Origin: Halanaerobium saccharolyticum
GTDB lineage: Bacteria > Bacillota > Halanaerobiia > Halanaerobiales > Halanaerobiaceae
Direction: 5' to 3'
Length of the DNA stretch: 64,000 nt
NCBI RefSeq assembly: GCF_004362045.1
Contig: NZ_SNWX01000005.1
Span: forward strand, 62,001-126,000
The translations under genes and the position numbers were made by a program. The notes beneath the pieces were generated by a model. That model saw only the letters and a program-made list of their open reading frames with translations. It was not told the origin of the DNA and did no database searches. This document shows positions 44,707 to 53,725 of this stretch, piece after piece. Position 1 is the stretch's first letter. Every line of letters starts with the position of its first letter.

Positions 44707-46830
44707 ATGAAAATACTAAAAGATTTAACTATCCAAAACAAAATATTACTTGGTATTGGGCTTAGCTTTATTTTAGCTATGATTTTTTTGCTGGCAATTA
44801 TTGTTTTTCAGTTTGGAGATCTTGCGGCTGAAAATCAGAAGCTAATTGAAAAAGAATTATTAGAAAAAGTATATGATAAATATGAGACTCTTGTTAAAAG
44901 CAGAGCAGAAATTTTATCTGAGTTTTATCATTTAAGACTTGAAGAAAAAAGTGATAGCGGTGAGGAAGTAACGGAATCAGAGATGAGAACATTGCTGGCA
45001 GAACTAAATGATGATATATATATTGAAGATGTTTATTTTTATATCTATGATTTAGAGGGTAATACTGTTTCTTTACCACCAACACAGGCTCTAGAAGGGA
45101 AAAATAGGTTTAATTTAGAAATCAATGGTGTTTCGATAATAAAAAATATGATTAGTATTATTCAAAAAGATGGGGGTGGTCGACTGAGCTATCTTTATCA
45201 TAATCCCCGTAATGGTATGCTGGAAACTAAATATAGTTATGTCCAGAAAATTGAAGGTACTGATATGTTTGTAGGTTCTGGCGGTTATCAGAGCAGCTAT
45301 TACAGCACTGTAGATAGGCTTCTGGCTAAAATTAATGATATTAGAGATGAGACTATATATCTTCTTTTAATTACCTTTGCTATTATTATTTTAATTATAT
45401 TTTTAATCATATTTGATATCTCAAAATACATAAATTCAAATTTAAAACAGATTGTTTCAGCATTTAAAAGAGTTGAAAAAGGACAGCTTAATTTTCAACT
45501 TAATATTAATAGTAAAGATGAATTTGGCAGTCTCTCAGCCGGCTTTAATCAAATGCTAAAAAGGATTAAAAAACTAACCTATAATGATCCACTGACTGGA
45601 CTCCCTAATTTAAATTTCCTGGAAAATAATCTTTCTGAAAGTTTAAAGGAAAATATAGAAAACGATAAACAAATTTATTTATTTACCCTGATTACAGACA
45701 ACATGACTTTAATTAACAGTAATTATGGTTATCAGAAAGGCAATGAAATCCTGCGGGAACTTTATCAGCGGCTGGGCAAAAATTTATCTGAAGAAATGAC
45801 AATTGCCCGTAAAAGTGAAGAGTTTGTGTTTTACTTTGCCTCTGAAAAAGACAGAGAAGAAATTAAAAAATATGCTGGTGAAATTTTGAATAATCTCTCT
45901 GAACCTTACGAAGTTAATAATAATCTAATTTATTTAAAATTGAAACTCGGAATTGCCGTCAATGAAGACCGGGAAAGATGTTCAGAATTAATCAGAAAAT
46001 CTAGGCTGGCTCTGCATTTTGTTGATGATAAAAATAATATTAAGTTTTTTGATCAAGAAATGATGGGACAACTTTCGGGTAGGTTAAATTTAGAAAGTCA
46101 GTTAAGAAAGGCTTTAGTAAAGGAAGAGTTTGAACTTCACTATCAGCCCCAACTTGAAACTAAGACAAATAAAGTTATAGGAGTAGAAGCCTTAATTCGC
46201 TGGCAGCATCCAGAAAAAGGGAGAATATCTCCGGCAGAATTTATACCACTGGCTGAGGAAAGTGGAATGATTTTAAGACTGGGAGACTGGGTCTTAAATG
46301 AAGCACTACGTCAGCTCAAAATCTGGCATAAAAAAGGCTATGATAATTTAATCACTGCTGTTAATATTGCACCTCAGCAGTTTCAGGAGGATGATTTTGT
46401 CTCGAAAATTGATAAATTACTCAAAAAACATCAGCTTGATTCAGAGTATTTGGAGCTTGAGATAACTGAGAGAACAGTAATTAAAGATATAGAATATACT
46501 ATAGAAATTTTAAACAGTCTTAAGAAGTTAGGTGTCAGGATTTCTATTGATGATTTTGGTACGGGATATTCCTCTCTAGAATATTTAAATCGTTTTGCTC
46601 TGGATAAATTAAAAATTGATAAATCTTTTGTTCATAACCGCAGCAATTTAAATATAGTAAAGACAATAATTATGATGGGCAGAAATTTAGATCTGGAGGT
46701 AGTAGCCGAAGGTGTAGAGACTAAAGCAGAATTAGAATTTTTAATCAAAAATAGCTGTAATTATTATCAGGGGTATTATTTTTCCAGAGCCAAAAAAAGT
46801 GTTGATGTTGAAAAATATTTTAGTAAATAA
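44707..46830 (+). CDS. Membrane c-di-GMP phosphodiesterase: sCache sensor, HAMP, degenerate GGDEF, EAL
   Basis: 707 residues. TM1 at about 14-35; an extracytoplasmic single-Cache sensor (about 40-210, with VYFYIYDLEGNTVSLPP and VGSGGYQSSYY); TM2 at about 217-236; HAMP at about 237-290; a GGDEF domain in which the signature is K-S-E-E-F (369-373), so cyclase activity is unlikely; then an EAL domain with E494-A-L, DDFGTGYSSL (615-624) and VAEGVE (666-671) intact. Predicted role: hydrolysis of cyclic di-GMP in response to an external small molecule. The dead GGDEF may bind GTP as an allosteric input. Monocistronic. Confidence 0.9.
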   Translation: MKILKDLTIQNKILLGIGLSFILAMIFLLAIIVFQFGDLAAENQKLIEKELLEKVYDKYETLVKSRAEILSEFYHLRLEEKSDSGEEVTESEMRTLLAELNDDIYIEDVYFYIYDLEGNTVSLPPTQALEGKNRFNLEINGVSIIKNMISIIQKDGGGRLSYLYHNPRNGMLETKYSYVQKIEGTDMFVGSGGYQSSYYSTVDRLLAKINDIRDETIYLLLITFAIIILIIFLIIFDISKYINSNLKQIVSAFKRVEKGQLNFQLNINSKDEFGSLSAGFNQMLKRIKKLTYNDPLTGLPNLNFLENNLSESLKENIENDKQIYLFTLITDNMTLINSNYGYQKGNEILRELYQRLGKNLSEEMTIARKSEEFVFYFASEKDREEIKKYAGEILNNLSEPYEVNNNLIYLKLKLGIAVNEDRERCSELIRKSRLALHFVDDKNNIKFFDQEMMGQLSGRLNLESQLRKALVKEEFELHYQPQLETKTNKVIGVEALIRWQHPEKGRISPAEFIPLAEESGMILRLGDWVLNEALRQLKIWHKKGYDNLITAVNIAPQQFQEDDFVSKIDKLLKKHQLDSEYLELEITERTVIKDIEYTIEILNSLKKLGVRISIDDFGTGYSSLEYLNRFALDKLKIDKSFVHNRSNLNIVKTIIMMGRNLDLEVVAEGVETKAELEFLIKNSCNYYQGYYFSRAKKSVDVEKYFSK

Positions 46831-46868
46831 TATATCTTAAAGAGATTTATCTAACAAAGGAGTAGATT

Positions 46869-47312
46869 ATGGAATTAAATATAAGAAGCTTTTCCGAACT
46901 GAATAAACAGGAATTATATAAGATTATTGAGGCCAGAATTAATGTTTTTGTGGTGGAACAAAACTGTCCCTATCAGGAATGTGATAATAAGGACCAGGAT
47001 TCTTTTCACTTATTTTATCTGGATCAAAACAAGATTGCAGCTTATTTAAGAATCATTCCACCCGGAATATCATATCAGGAAGCTTCTATTGGCAGGGTGC
47101 TGGTTAAAAAAGAATACAGGCGAGAAGGTTTGGGTTTTAAAATGATGGAGGCTGCTGTTGATTTTATAAAAAATAATTTTGACTCAGAGGCAGTCAGGAT
47201 TTCTGCCCAGGAATATATACTTAACTTTTATCAGAAATTGGGATTTAAAGTAGTTTCAGATCGCTATTTAGAAGACGATATTCCTCACTATCAAATGATT
47301 TGTAAATTGTAA
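46869..47312 (+). CDS. GNAT acetyltransferase, ElaA family
   Basis: 147 residues. ElaA features: FSELNKQELYKIIEARINVFVVEQNCPYQECDNKDQDSFHLF at the N-terminus and the acetyl-CoA loop GRVLVKKEYRREGLGFKMME, with RREGLG the pyrophosphate-binding motif. ISAQEYILNFYQKLGFK is the C-terminal GNAT block. Substrate unknown. Start ATG, RBS aaaggag. Confidence 0.88.
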   Translation: MELNIRSFSELNKQELYKIIEARINVFVVEQNCPYQECDNKDQDSFHLFYLDQNKIAAYLRIIPPGISYQEASIGRVLVKKEYRREGLGFKMMEAAVDFIKNNFDSEAVRISAQEYILNFYQKLGFKVVSDRYLEDDIPHYQMICKL

Positions 47313-47373
47313 TCAGAAAATTTATCTGATAAAATTATATTAAATAGAATTTATAAGTGGAGGTGTTTTTAAT

Positions 47374-48156
47374 TTGATAAGTTTAGTAGATGCAGCAGTT
47401 CTGACAAAAGAATGGGCTTTAAATGTTGGGAAAATGCAGAAAGAAAAATTGAAAAAGGAAAGCTTTAAAATTGATACTAAAAGTACATTGACTGATCTTG
47501 TAACTGAAATTGATTTATTAAGTGAAGATATGATTAGAGCAAAAATAGAAAAGTATTATCCAGAACATAATATTATGGGAGAAGAATCTGATTACTCTGA
47601 TAAAAATAGTAAATATACCTGGGTTATTGATCCCCTGGATGGAACCAATAATTATGCCAGTTCATATCCAATTTATTGTGTTTCCATCGCCTTGAAATAT
47701 GAATCTGAAGTTGTAATGGGGGTTATTTATATCCCAGAATTAGATGAAATCTATTCCGCCATCAAGGGAAAAGGTGCCTATAAATCAGGAACAGTAATTA
47801 ATATATCTCAAAAAACGGCCTTGAATTCTGCCCTGGTTGCCACAGGTTTTCCCTATGATAAAAAAGATTCTAAAATTGATAATCTGGCTCCTTTTAATAA
47901 AATTTTAAAAGAGATAAGGGGTATCAGGCGCTCCGGCAGTGCTGCTTTTGATCTTGTAGCTGTGGCTGGAGGACGGATTGATGCTTTCTGGGAGTTTAAG
48001 CTTAAAGAATGGGATTATGCAGCAGGAGAATTACTGGTTAAGGAAGCAGGAGGAGAAGTTTATCAGACAGAGTTAGAGGATGAACCACTTTTTATAGCCG
48101 GCAGCAGAGAACTGGCTGCTGAGCTGAGAGAAATTATTGAAAGTATTTATTTATAA
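47374..48156 (+). CDS. Inositol monophosphatase family protein (SuhB-like)
   Basis: 260 residues from TTG 47374 behind gtggaggtg. Metal-binding motifs of the Li-sensitive phosphatase family: GEES (first Glu pair), WVIDPLDGTNNYASSYP (DPLDGT) and EWDYAAGELLVKEAGG (WDxAAG). It hydrolyses inositol-1-phosphate or related sugar phosphates; the true substrate in this organism (inositol-, fructose-bis- or other phosphate) is not deducible. Followed 26 bp later by an FAH-family gene. Confidence 0.9.
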   Translation: MISLVDAAVLTKEWALNVGKMQKEKLKKESFKIDTKSTLTDLVTEIDLLSEDMIRAKIEKYYPEHNIMGEESDYSDKNSKYTWVIDPLDGTNNYASSYPIYCVSIALKYESEVVMGVIYIPELDEIYSAIKGKGAYKSGTVINISQKTALNSALVATGFPYDKKDSKIDNLAPFNKILKEIRGIRRSGSAAFDLVAVAGGRIDAFWEFKLKEWDYAAGELLVKEAGGEVYQTELEDEPLFIAGSRELAAELREIIESIYL

Positions 48157-48182
48157 AAATATAATAAGCAGGTGAGCAGTAG

Positions 48183-48983
48183 ATGAAAATTATTAGATAT
48201 CAAATGAATAACGAGATTAAAAGAGGTATTTTAGAAGATGACAGGGTATTCGAATTGGTAGGAGATATTTTTTCTGATTTTTCCAGAGGTAAAAAGACAG
48301 CAGATCTGGAAGAGGTTAAACTTTTAGCACCGATTGTGCCGCCCAATATAATAGCTATCGGTTTAAATTACAGACAGCATGCAGTCGAAACCGGGGCAGA
48401 AATACCAGAGCGACCGGTGATTTTTTTGAAAGCTACCAGCAGTATAACGGATCCAAATTCAGAGATAACCTTACCAAAACTGGCTCCAGATGAGGTTGAT
48501 TACGAAGCAGAACTGGCCGTTATTATCGCTAAAGAAGCTAAAAATATTGAAACTGTAGAGGTTGATGAATATATTTTAGGCTATAGCTGTGCCAATGACG
48601 TCAGCGCCCGGGACTGTCAGAAAAAATTAGATGAACAGTGGGCCAGAGGAAAATCATTTGACACTTTTTGCCCGCTTGGACCGTGGATTGAAACTGAATT
48701 GGATGCTGGAGATTTAGAGATTAAATCTATTTTAAATGAAGAAATTATGCAGCAGTCCAGGACATCGGATATGATTTTTAAGATAGAGCAGCTGATTAGT
48801 TATTTATCTCATAATATGACTCTGCTGCCTGGAACAGTTATTTTGACAGGAACTCCAGAAGGAGTTGGATTTGCAAGAGAGGATCAAGTATTTTTAAAAG
48901 ATGGGGACCAAATTACTATCGAAATTGAAGGGATAGGGAGTCTAGTAAATACAGTTAAAAAAGAAATAAAAAATTCTAATTAA
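48183..48983 (+). CDS. Fumarylacetoacetate hydrolase (FAH) family protein
   Basis: 266 residues. FAH fold with IAIGLNYRQHAVETGAEIPERPVIFLK, metal ligands in DEVDYEAELAVII and the block YSCANDVSARDCQ, and GTVILTGTPEGVGF near the C-terminus. The family includes acylpyruvases, oxaloacetate decarboxylases and diketo-sugar-acid hydrolases (such as 2,4-diketo-3-deoxy-L-fuconate hydrolase). Given the sugar-acid setting, a keto-acid hydrolase or oxaloacetate tautomerase role is possible; not resolved. Confidence 0.87.
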   Translation: MKIIRYQMNNEIKRGILEDDRVFELVGDIFSDFSRGKKTADLEEVKLLAPIVPPNIIAIGLNYRQHAVETGAEIPERPVIFLKATSSITDPNSEITLPKLAPDEVDYEAELAVIIAKEAKNIETVEVDEYILGYSCANDVSARDCQKKLDEQWARGKSFDTFCPLGPWIETELDAGDLEIKSILNEEIMQQSRTSDMIFKIEQLISYLSHNMTLLPGTVILTGTPEGVGFAREDQVFLKDGDQITIEIEGIGSLVNTVKKEIKNSN

Positions 48984-49053
48984 GAGGGTTATTCAAAAAA
49001 TTTAAAAATCATTTTTTTATTAAATTTATATCAGCTCTTTAGGGAGGTTTATT

Positions 49054-49512
49054 ATGCAGTTTTTCAACCAGAAAACCTTTATTTTATTAATCCCTGTTCT
49101 CTTAGCTGTCCTGTATTTTATTATCAGCAGAACAATTTCTGCTGTTAAAAGAAAAAGGGCAGAAGAACTATTTGCAAATTACCACAAAGATAGAATAATT
49201 TACTTTAGCAAAGAGGTTAATTTTTTTGGTCAGAAATCAGAAGGTAGAACACAGCTGCGGGGTAATGGTTCCCTGTTATTGACTCCTGATGAACTTCATT
49301 TTTTAAAATGGGTCCCCAAAAAGAACATAGTTATTCCTTTAGATAATATTGAAAAAGTTGAGAGGGTTAATTCTTTTCTGGGGAAGAGTAAAAATAGAGA
49401 ACTATTAAAAGTTGAATTCAGCAATCAGCAGGGAGAAAAAGACTCAGCTGCCTGGCTTCTCGATAATATGCACGCCTGGGAACAGGTAATAAAAGATAAT
49501 TTGGAAGAATAA
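49054..49512 (+). CDS. Membrane-anchored protein with PH-like domain, unknown function
   Basis: 152 residues. One N-terminal TM segment (FILLIPVLLAVLYFIISRTISAV, about 9-31), then a cytoplasmic beta-rich domain (FGQKSEGRTQLRGNGSLLLTPDELHF, VIPLDNIEKVERVNSFLGKSK) resembling bacterial PH/GRAM-like domains, which end with a helix as here (NMHAWEQVIKDNLEE). No function is known to me. RBS agggagg; terminator at 49516. Confidence 0.6.
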   Translation: MQFFNQKTFILLIPVLLAVLYFIISRTISAVKRKRAEELFANYHKDRIIYFSKEVNFFGQKSEGRTQLRGNGSLLLTPDELHFLKWVPKKNIVIPLDNIEKVERVNSFLGKSKNRELLKVEFSNQQGEKDSAAWLLDNMHAWEQVIKDNLEE

Positions 49513-49515
49513 AAT

Positions 49516-49573
49516 AAAACCGCTCTTAAAGATTAGAGGCTGGATAAGGCCTGCAGATCCCGGGAGCGGTTTT
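49516..49573. terminator. Bidirectional terminator between convergent genes
   Basis: AAAACCGCTC (49516-49525) pairs with GAGCGGTTTT (49564-49573); the 38-base loop region contains aggcc-type secondary pairing. A-run and T-run flank it, suiting both the 49054 gene and the minus-strand chemoreceptor. Confidence 0.7.
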
Positions 49574-49623
49574 TATTTGTTTTACTTATCATATTTATTT
49601 TTATTTAATTCTATCATATTTTT

Positions 49624-51438
49624 TTAGACATTGTAACCTTTAAGGTTTTTGCGGAAGTTTTCTGTTAAGTCTTCCATCTGCTCAATGTAACCTGTCATTT
49701 CTTTAATCTTTTCAGAGTAATTATTAACACTGGCACTCATTTCTTCACTGGAAGCTGAATTTTCCTGAGCAATTGCGGCCAGATTATTGAAGTTTTCAAT
49801 GACTTCTCTAATTTTCTTGGTCTCAGTATTTAAGCTGCTGACGATATCTACAACCTGGTCAGTAGCAGATTCAATATCATTGGTGGCACTATTACTTGAT
49901 TCAGCAACTTCCTCTAGAGCCTGATTGCTTGCCTCAAGATTGGTAAACTGCTCACTAATACTGGAGCTAAGAGTTTCAACATGTTCGGTAAACTCTCCCA
50001 GATTTTTTCTGATTGTTTCTACTGCCTGCTGAGATTCTTCCGCCAGTTCTCTTACTTCTTCTGCAACTACTGTAAAACCACGACCATTATCAGAAGAGCG
50101 GGCTGCTTCAATTGAAGCATTGAGTGAAAGTAGATTAGTCTGACCTGCAATATCTTCAACTGTATCTACAATTTCCATGATGGTCTCTATTTTTTCCGAA
50201 AGCTGTTTTCCTAACTGATTGACATTGGCAAATGCTTCCCTAACTCCACTGATTCTCTGATTAACATCCACAACTGCCTGAGTAGATGAGCGAATATTTG
50301 AAACCGCATTTTCTAAGTTTTCACGACTGTCCTGTCCGGCTTCAACCAGTTTTTCAATTTCTTCTACATTCTGATTGACGATATAAGCTGATTCCTCAGT
50401 TTCCTGGGCCTGAGCCTGAGCTCCCTGAGCAACTTCATCTACAACGGTTGAAATACTGTCAGAAACTTCTCCCATATCCTCTGCCAGCTCAACAAAATCT
50501 TTAGTGAAGTTGTGCATATCATCAGTTCCACCTTTTAAGAAAAGGATGTCCTCTCTCAATTTGGCTTTTATCTGACGTAGTTTATTAAACAGTCTTTCAA
50601 AATCATCAGCAGTTTTAAGTCTATTTTCATCATCTAAATTAAGTGCTTCTATTTTACTTAACTCATTATCAATTGCCTTAACTGGAGACATTAAAAGTCT
50701 GCTGATTAAAGCTAATACAATACCCAGTCCGGCAGCTGCACCCAGATTAATTGTCCAACCGGCTGAAAACTGAGGTAGAGATGTTAAGGCAAAGCTTAAA
50801 ACAAAAGCAGTAAGCCCCATCTTAGCAGGAATACTTTTGAATATGCCCAGTCCTATAATTTTGGAGAATATGTATTTTTTTTCATTTCTAAACGATTTTT
50901 CAAAGCTAATATGAATGGTTAAGTAATCTCTACCATCATCTAATGTTCCTCTGTCAATTTCTTCAACTTCAATTGGAGTTTTAAAAAAAGAAGAACTACC
51001 CTCTAAAAGCCCTAAAAAGTAATCGTACATTCCTCTTTCAGACTTATAAGTCATTTCTATTTGATGATCATTTAATTCTTTGGCCCGCAGGCGTGGGGGA
51101 TTGGCTCCTGGAATCATTTCTGTTAACTGCAGATGTACTGTATCCATCAGCATTAAAAAGTTTTTTAAAGTACGATTGCTGAAATACGAGGGAAACCAGT
51201 TTGAAAAAGTTTCAATATTTTTCCTCCCCATATCATGCCAGATTTCTCCAGGTTTTTTACCTACCTCCTGGCCTACATATTTCATTAAATCCTTTGTTTT
51301 TTGATCTTCAATTGTTGTCATTGGTGTGATGATTAAATCTTCTTTAAATCCTGCCTTCTTTTTTGCACTGCTGACTACTTCTTCTCCATAAGTTTTGGTA
51401 AGAGTTTTTAGCCAGGTTGAAACGACTGTTCCCTTCAT
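49624..51438 (-). CDS. H-NOX domain methyl-accepting chemotaxis protein (heme O2 sensor)
   Basis: 604 residues. Residues 1-185 are an H-NOX heme domain that aligns without gaps to the Caldanaerobacter (Tt) H-NOX through about 150 residues. Proximal heme ligand His102 (DTVHLQL), Pro115, and the heme-propionate motif Tyr131-x-Ser133-x-Arg135 are present. The distal pocket has Trp9, Asn74 and Tyr140, the set that stabilises bound O2 in the Tt protein. Two TM segments (about 205-225 and 230-250) follow, then a cytoplasmic MCP signalling domain with the hairpin tip [21 protein letters not shown]. Predicted role: aerotaxis, probably avoidance of O2 in an anaerobe. Start ATG with tggaggg before it on the minus strand. 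Confidence 0.93.
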   Translation of the reverse strand: MKGTVVSTWLKTLTKTYGEEVVSSAKKKAGFKEDLIITPMTTIEDQKTKDLMKYVGQEVGKKPGEIWHDMGRKNIETFSNWFPSYFSNRTLKNFLMLMDTVHLQLTEMIPGANPPRLRAKELNDHQIEMTYKSERGMYDYFLGLLEGSSSFFKTPIEVEEIDRGTLDDGRDYLTIHISFEKSFRNEKKYIFSKIIGLGIFKSIPAKMGLTAFVLSFALTSLPQFSAGWTINLGAAAGLGIVLALISRLLMSPVKAIDNELSKIEALNLDDENRLKTADDFERLFNKLRQIKAKLREDILFLKGGTDDMHNFTKDFVELAEDMGEVSDSISTVVDEVAQGAQAQAQETEESAYIVNQNVEEIEKLVEAGQDSRENLENAVSNIRSSTQAVVDVNQRISGVREAFANVNQLGKQLSEKIETIMEIVDTVEDIAGQTNLLSLNASIEAARSSDNGRGFTVVAEEVRELAEESQQAVETIRKNLGEFTEHVETLSSSISEQFTNLEASNQALEEVAESSNSATNDIESATDQVVDIVSSLNTETKKIREVIENFNNLAAIAQENSASSEEMSASVNNYSEKIKEMTGYIEQMEDLTENFRKNLKGYNV

Positions 51439-51597
51439 ATACTTCCCTCCAGTAATAATTTTAATTTCTAAGTTTCAATAAAAAATTTTATGTTTTTATT
51501 TAAAAACAGATTTCATATAAAAATAGCTCAATAAATTAAGCTATATTAATAATAATTCGTGGTTAAGTAATAAATACCTTCTTTAAAATGAAAAAAT
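51439..51597. other. Intergenic stretch between the chemoreceptor and the repeats/Pho box
   Basis: AT-rich sequence between two divergent transcription units. It must hold the minus-strand promoter of the chemoreceptor gene; I cannot pick a reliable -35/-10 pair. No reading frame of note. Confidence 0.35.
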
Positions 51598-51626
51598 GTT
51601 AGGTACCAACGTTAGGTACCAGGTAC
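51598..51626. repeat. Direct repeat with GGTACC units
   Basis: gttaggtacca occurs at 51598-51608 and again at 51611-51621, running into ggtaccaggtac (51615-51626). Related GGTACC sequence lies at 39988 and 52816-52854. Confidence 0.5.
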
Positions 51627-51649
51627 AGAAGAAATAATTCACAAAACAC

Positions 51650-51687
51650 TTAACGTTCTCTTAACAATTAGTTACAATTTTTTAACA
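51650..51687 (+). promoter_or_regulatory. Tandem Pho box (PhoP-binding site) of the phn importer
   Basis: TTAACG (51650), TTAACA (51661), TTACAA (51672) and TTAACA (51682) are spaced 11, 11 and 10 bp. PhoP of Gram-positive type binds TTAACA-like hexamers at 11-bp period. A -10-like TATATT is at 51722-51727, and the ATG at 51770. The site predicts induction under phosphate limitation. Confidence 0.75.
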
Positions 51688-51769
51688 ATTCAGAAATACT
51701 CTCGTAACTTTGATGTGTCATTATATTAATTGCAAGAGGAAAACAAAAATCACTTGGAGGTAATAATTA

Positions 51770-52726
51770 ATGAAAAAATATGGAGTAGTTGTGACAGTAC
51801 TAATTTTTTCAGTTTTTCTTTTCAGTGGATTTGTGATGGCAGCCGAAATGAACTTTGGTGACCTGGGAGAAGAATTTGTGGACTATGATGGTGATTTAGT
51901 TGCTGACCTACCTGCAGATGAATCAAAGTGGATTAATCCTGATACACTGATTTTTTCCTATACACCTGTCGAAGAGCCTTCAGTCTATAAGAAGGCCTGG
52001 TCAGACTTTTTAGATCATCTGGCTGAAGTGACTGGTAAAGAAGTTATGTTTTATGCAGTTGAAAACTATGCCGCTCAGTTGGAAGCTTTAAGAGCAGGAA
52101 GAATTCATATTGCGGGTATTAATACTGGTAGTGTTCCTTATGCAGTAAATACTGCAGGAGTTAAACCTTTTGCAATGATGGCAGCTGAAGACGGAAGTTT
52201 TGGTTATGAAATGGAAATTATAACTCAACAGGATAGCAAACTTGAAGGTTTAGAAGACTTAAAGGGTAAAACAGTTGCTTTTGTATCTCAAACATCTAAC
52301 TCTGGTTTCAAAGCTCCATCTGCAATTTTAAAATCCGAAATGGATTATGAAGCTGGTGAAGACTATCAGACAACATTTAGCGGCCGTCATGATAACTCGA
52401 TTATGGGTGTTTATAATGGTGACTACGAAGCTGCTGCTATTGCCAATTCTGTAATGCACAGAATGGCTGACAGTGGGGTAATTGATATGTCAAAGATTAA
52501 AACAATTTATAAGTCTCAAACTTTCCCGACAACTGCTTACTCTTATGTAAATAATCTGCATCCTGGACTGGCTCAGAAAATAAAAAAGGCTTTCTTTACT
52601 TTTGACTGGGCAGGAACAAGTTTAGCAGCAGAATTTGAAGATGATAAATTTATTCCAATTGATTATAAAACATACTGGGAAGTTATTAGGAAAATTGACA
52701 AAGCTAATGGAGTTGAATATAAGTAG
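51770..52726 (+). CDS. phnD: Phosphonate/phosphite-type ABC transporter substrate-binding protein
   Basis: 318 residues with a signal peptide (MKKYGVVVTVLIFSVFLFSGFVMAA). PhnD-family features: FSYTPVEEPSVYKKAWSDFLDHLAEVTGKEV, EALRAGRIHIAGINTGSVPYAV and the ligand-binding VSQTSNSGFKAPS (the oxyanion-holding Ser/Thr loop). It binds phosphonates, phosphite or a related phosphorus compound outside the inner membrane. There is no C-P lyase or phosphite dehydrogenase in the window, so the ligand stays open. Controlled by the Pho box upstream; separated from phnC by a terminator-like hairpin and a GGTACC hairpin. Confidence 0.88.
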   Translation: MKKYGVVVTVLIFSVFLFSGFVMAAEMNFGDLGEEFVDYDGDLVADLPADESKWINPDTLIFSYTPVEEPSVYKKAWSDFLDHLAEVTGKEVMFYAVENYAAQLEALRAGRIHIAGINTGSVPYAVNTAGVKPFAMMAAEDGSFGYEMEIITQQDSKLEGLEDLKGKTVAFVSQTSNSGFKAPSAILKSEMDYEAGEDYQTTFSGRHDNSIMGVYNGDYEAAAIANSVMHRMADSGVIDMSKIKTIYKSQTFPTTAYSYVNNLHPGLAQKIKKAFFTFDWAGTSLAAEFEDDKFIPIDYKTYWEVIRKIDKANGVEYK

Positions 52727-52779
52727 AAATTACTGACTTTAAATTGAAATAGATTGTCTTAATAATGCTGGGGTGGCAG

Positions 52780-52808
52780 AAGCGGTTAAAAGAGCCGCTT
52801 TTGCTTTT
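52780..52808 (+). terminator. Attenuator-type terminator between phnD and phnC
   Basis: AAGCGG (52780-52785) pairs with CCGCTT (52795-52800), followed by ttttgctttt. It would let phnD be made in excess of the membrane parts. Confidence 0.6.
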
Positions 52809-52815
52809 AAGAATA

Positions 52816-52854
52816 GTACCGGGTACCTGGAAAAAATATCCAGGTACCCGGTAC
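52816..52854. repeat. GGTACC hairpin upstream of phnC
   Basis: gtaccgggtacctgg (52816-52830) and ccaggtacccggtac (52840-52854) are perfect 15-base arms with a 9-base A-rich loop. It lies just upstream of the phnC RBS. Related to the GGTACC repeats at 39988 and 51598. Confidence 0.7.
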
Positions 52855-52876
52855 CTATATAGAGAGGTGAAGTTAA

Positions 52877-53725
52877 ATGCTTAAAATTAATAATTTGCAT
52901 AAAGAATACCCTGGGGGAGATTTAGCTCTTCAGGGAGTCAATATTGAATTAAAAAAAGGTGAAATTGCAGCAGTGATCGGTCCATCAGGAGCAGGAAAGT
53001 CTACTTTAATTCGCTGCATTAACCGTCTGGTTGAGTCAACAGCAGGAGAAATAATTTTACAAGATCAGAATATTAATAATCTTAATAAAAAAGAATTAAA
53101 AAATGCCAGAAGAAAAATGGGTATGATTTTTCAGGAATATGCCCTGGTTGAAAGATTAACTGTTATGGAAAATGTTCTCTCAGGTAGACTGGGATATTTA
53201 TCTTTCTGGAGAGCCTGGCTGCGCAAATTCCCCCAAAAAGACATTAATCAGGCTTATCAGATTTTGGATAGGCTGGGTTTAAAAGATCATGTTTATAAAC
53301 GATCAGACCATCTATCAGGGGGACAGAGACAGCGGGTTGGAATTGCAAGGGCCCTGATGCAGAATCCAGATCTACTTTTAGTTGATGAGCCAACAGCCAG
53401 CCTTGATCCCAAAACAGCTCGTCAGATTATGCGTTTAATTACGGAAATGGCCCGGGAAAGGGAACTTGCTGCTTTAATAAATATTCACGATGTACTTTTA
53501 GCAAGAGAGTACGTAAGTAGAATTATTGGAATGAGAAAAGGAAAGATTGTTTTTGACGGCAGTCCAGCAGATTTAAATAAAGATACTTTAACCACAATTT
53601 ATGGAGAAGAGGACTGGAATAACTTTAAGAATAAAGATCAAGAAAATTTAACATCTGAAGGAGGTAATGACCTTGCTGACAGAGAGCAGCGGAAATTACA
53701 GCTGGCAGCGTCCTCATCTAATTAA
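52877..53725 (+). CDS. phnC: Phosphonate ABC transporter ATP-binding protein
   Basis: 282 residues. Walker [10 protein letters not shown]-loop [17 protein letters not shown] (typical PhnC), signature [13 protein letters not shown], Walker [14 protein letters not shown], switch His in NIHDVLLA. The last about 30 residues, rich in Glu/Arg/Ser, extend beyond the usual 250 and overlap the start of the next gene. Cytoplasmic energiser of the importer with the PhnE pair. Confidence 0.92.
   Translation: MLKINNLHKEYPGGDLALQGVNIELKKGEIAAVIGPSGAGKSTLIRCINRLVESTAGEIILQDQNINNLNKKELKNARRKMGMIFQEYALVERLTVMENVLSGRLGYLSFWRAWLRKFPQKDINQAYQILDRLGLKDHVYKRSDHLSGGQRQRVGIARALMQNPDLLLVDEPTASLDPKTARQIMRLITEMARERELAALINIHDVLLAREYVSRIIGMRKGKIVFDGSPADLNKDTLTTIYGEEDWNNFKNKDQENLTSEGGNDLADREQRKLQLAASSSN

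Noticed and set aside
49526-49563. Small RNA or riboswitch in the large terminator loop before the chemoreceptor end
   Set aside because: Only a short G+C-rich loop with modest internal pairing; nothing recognisable as a known RNA family.
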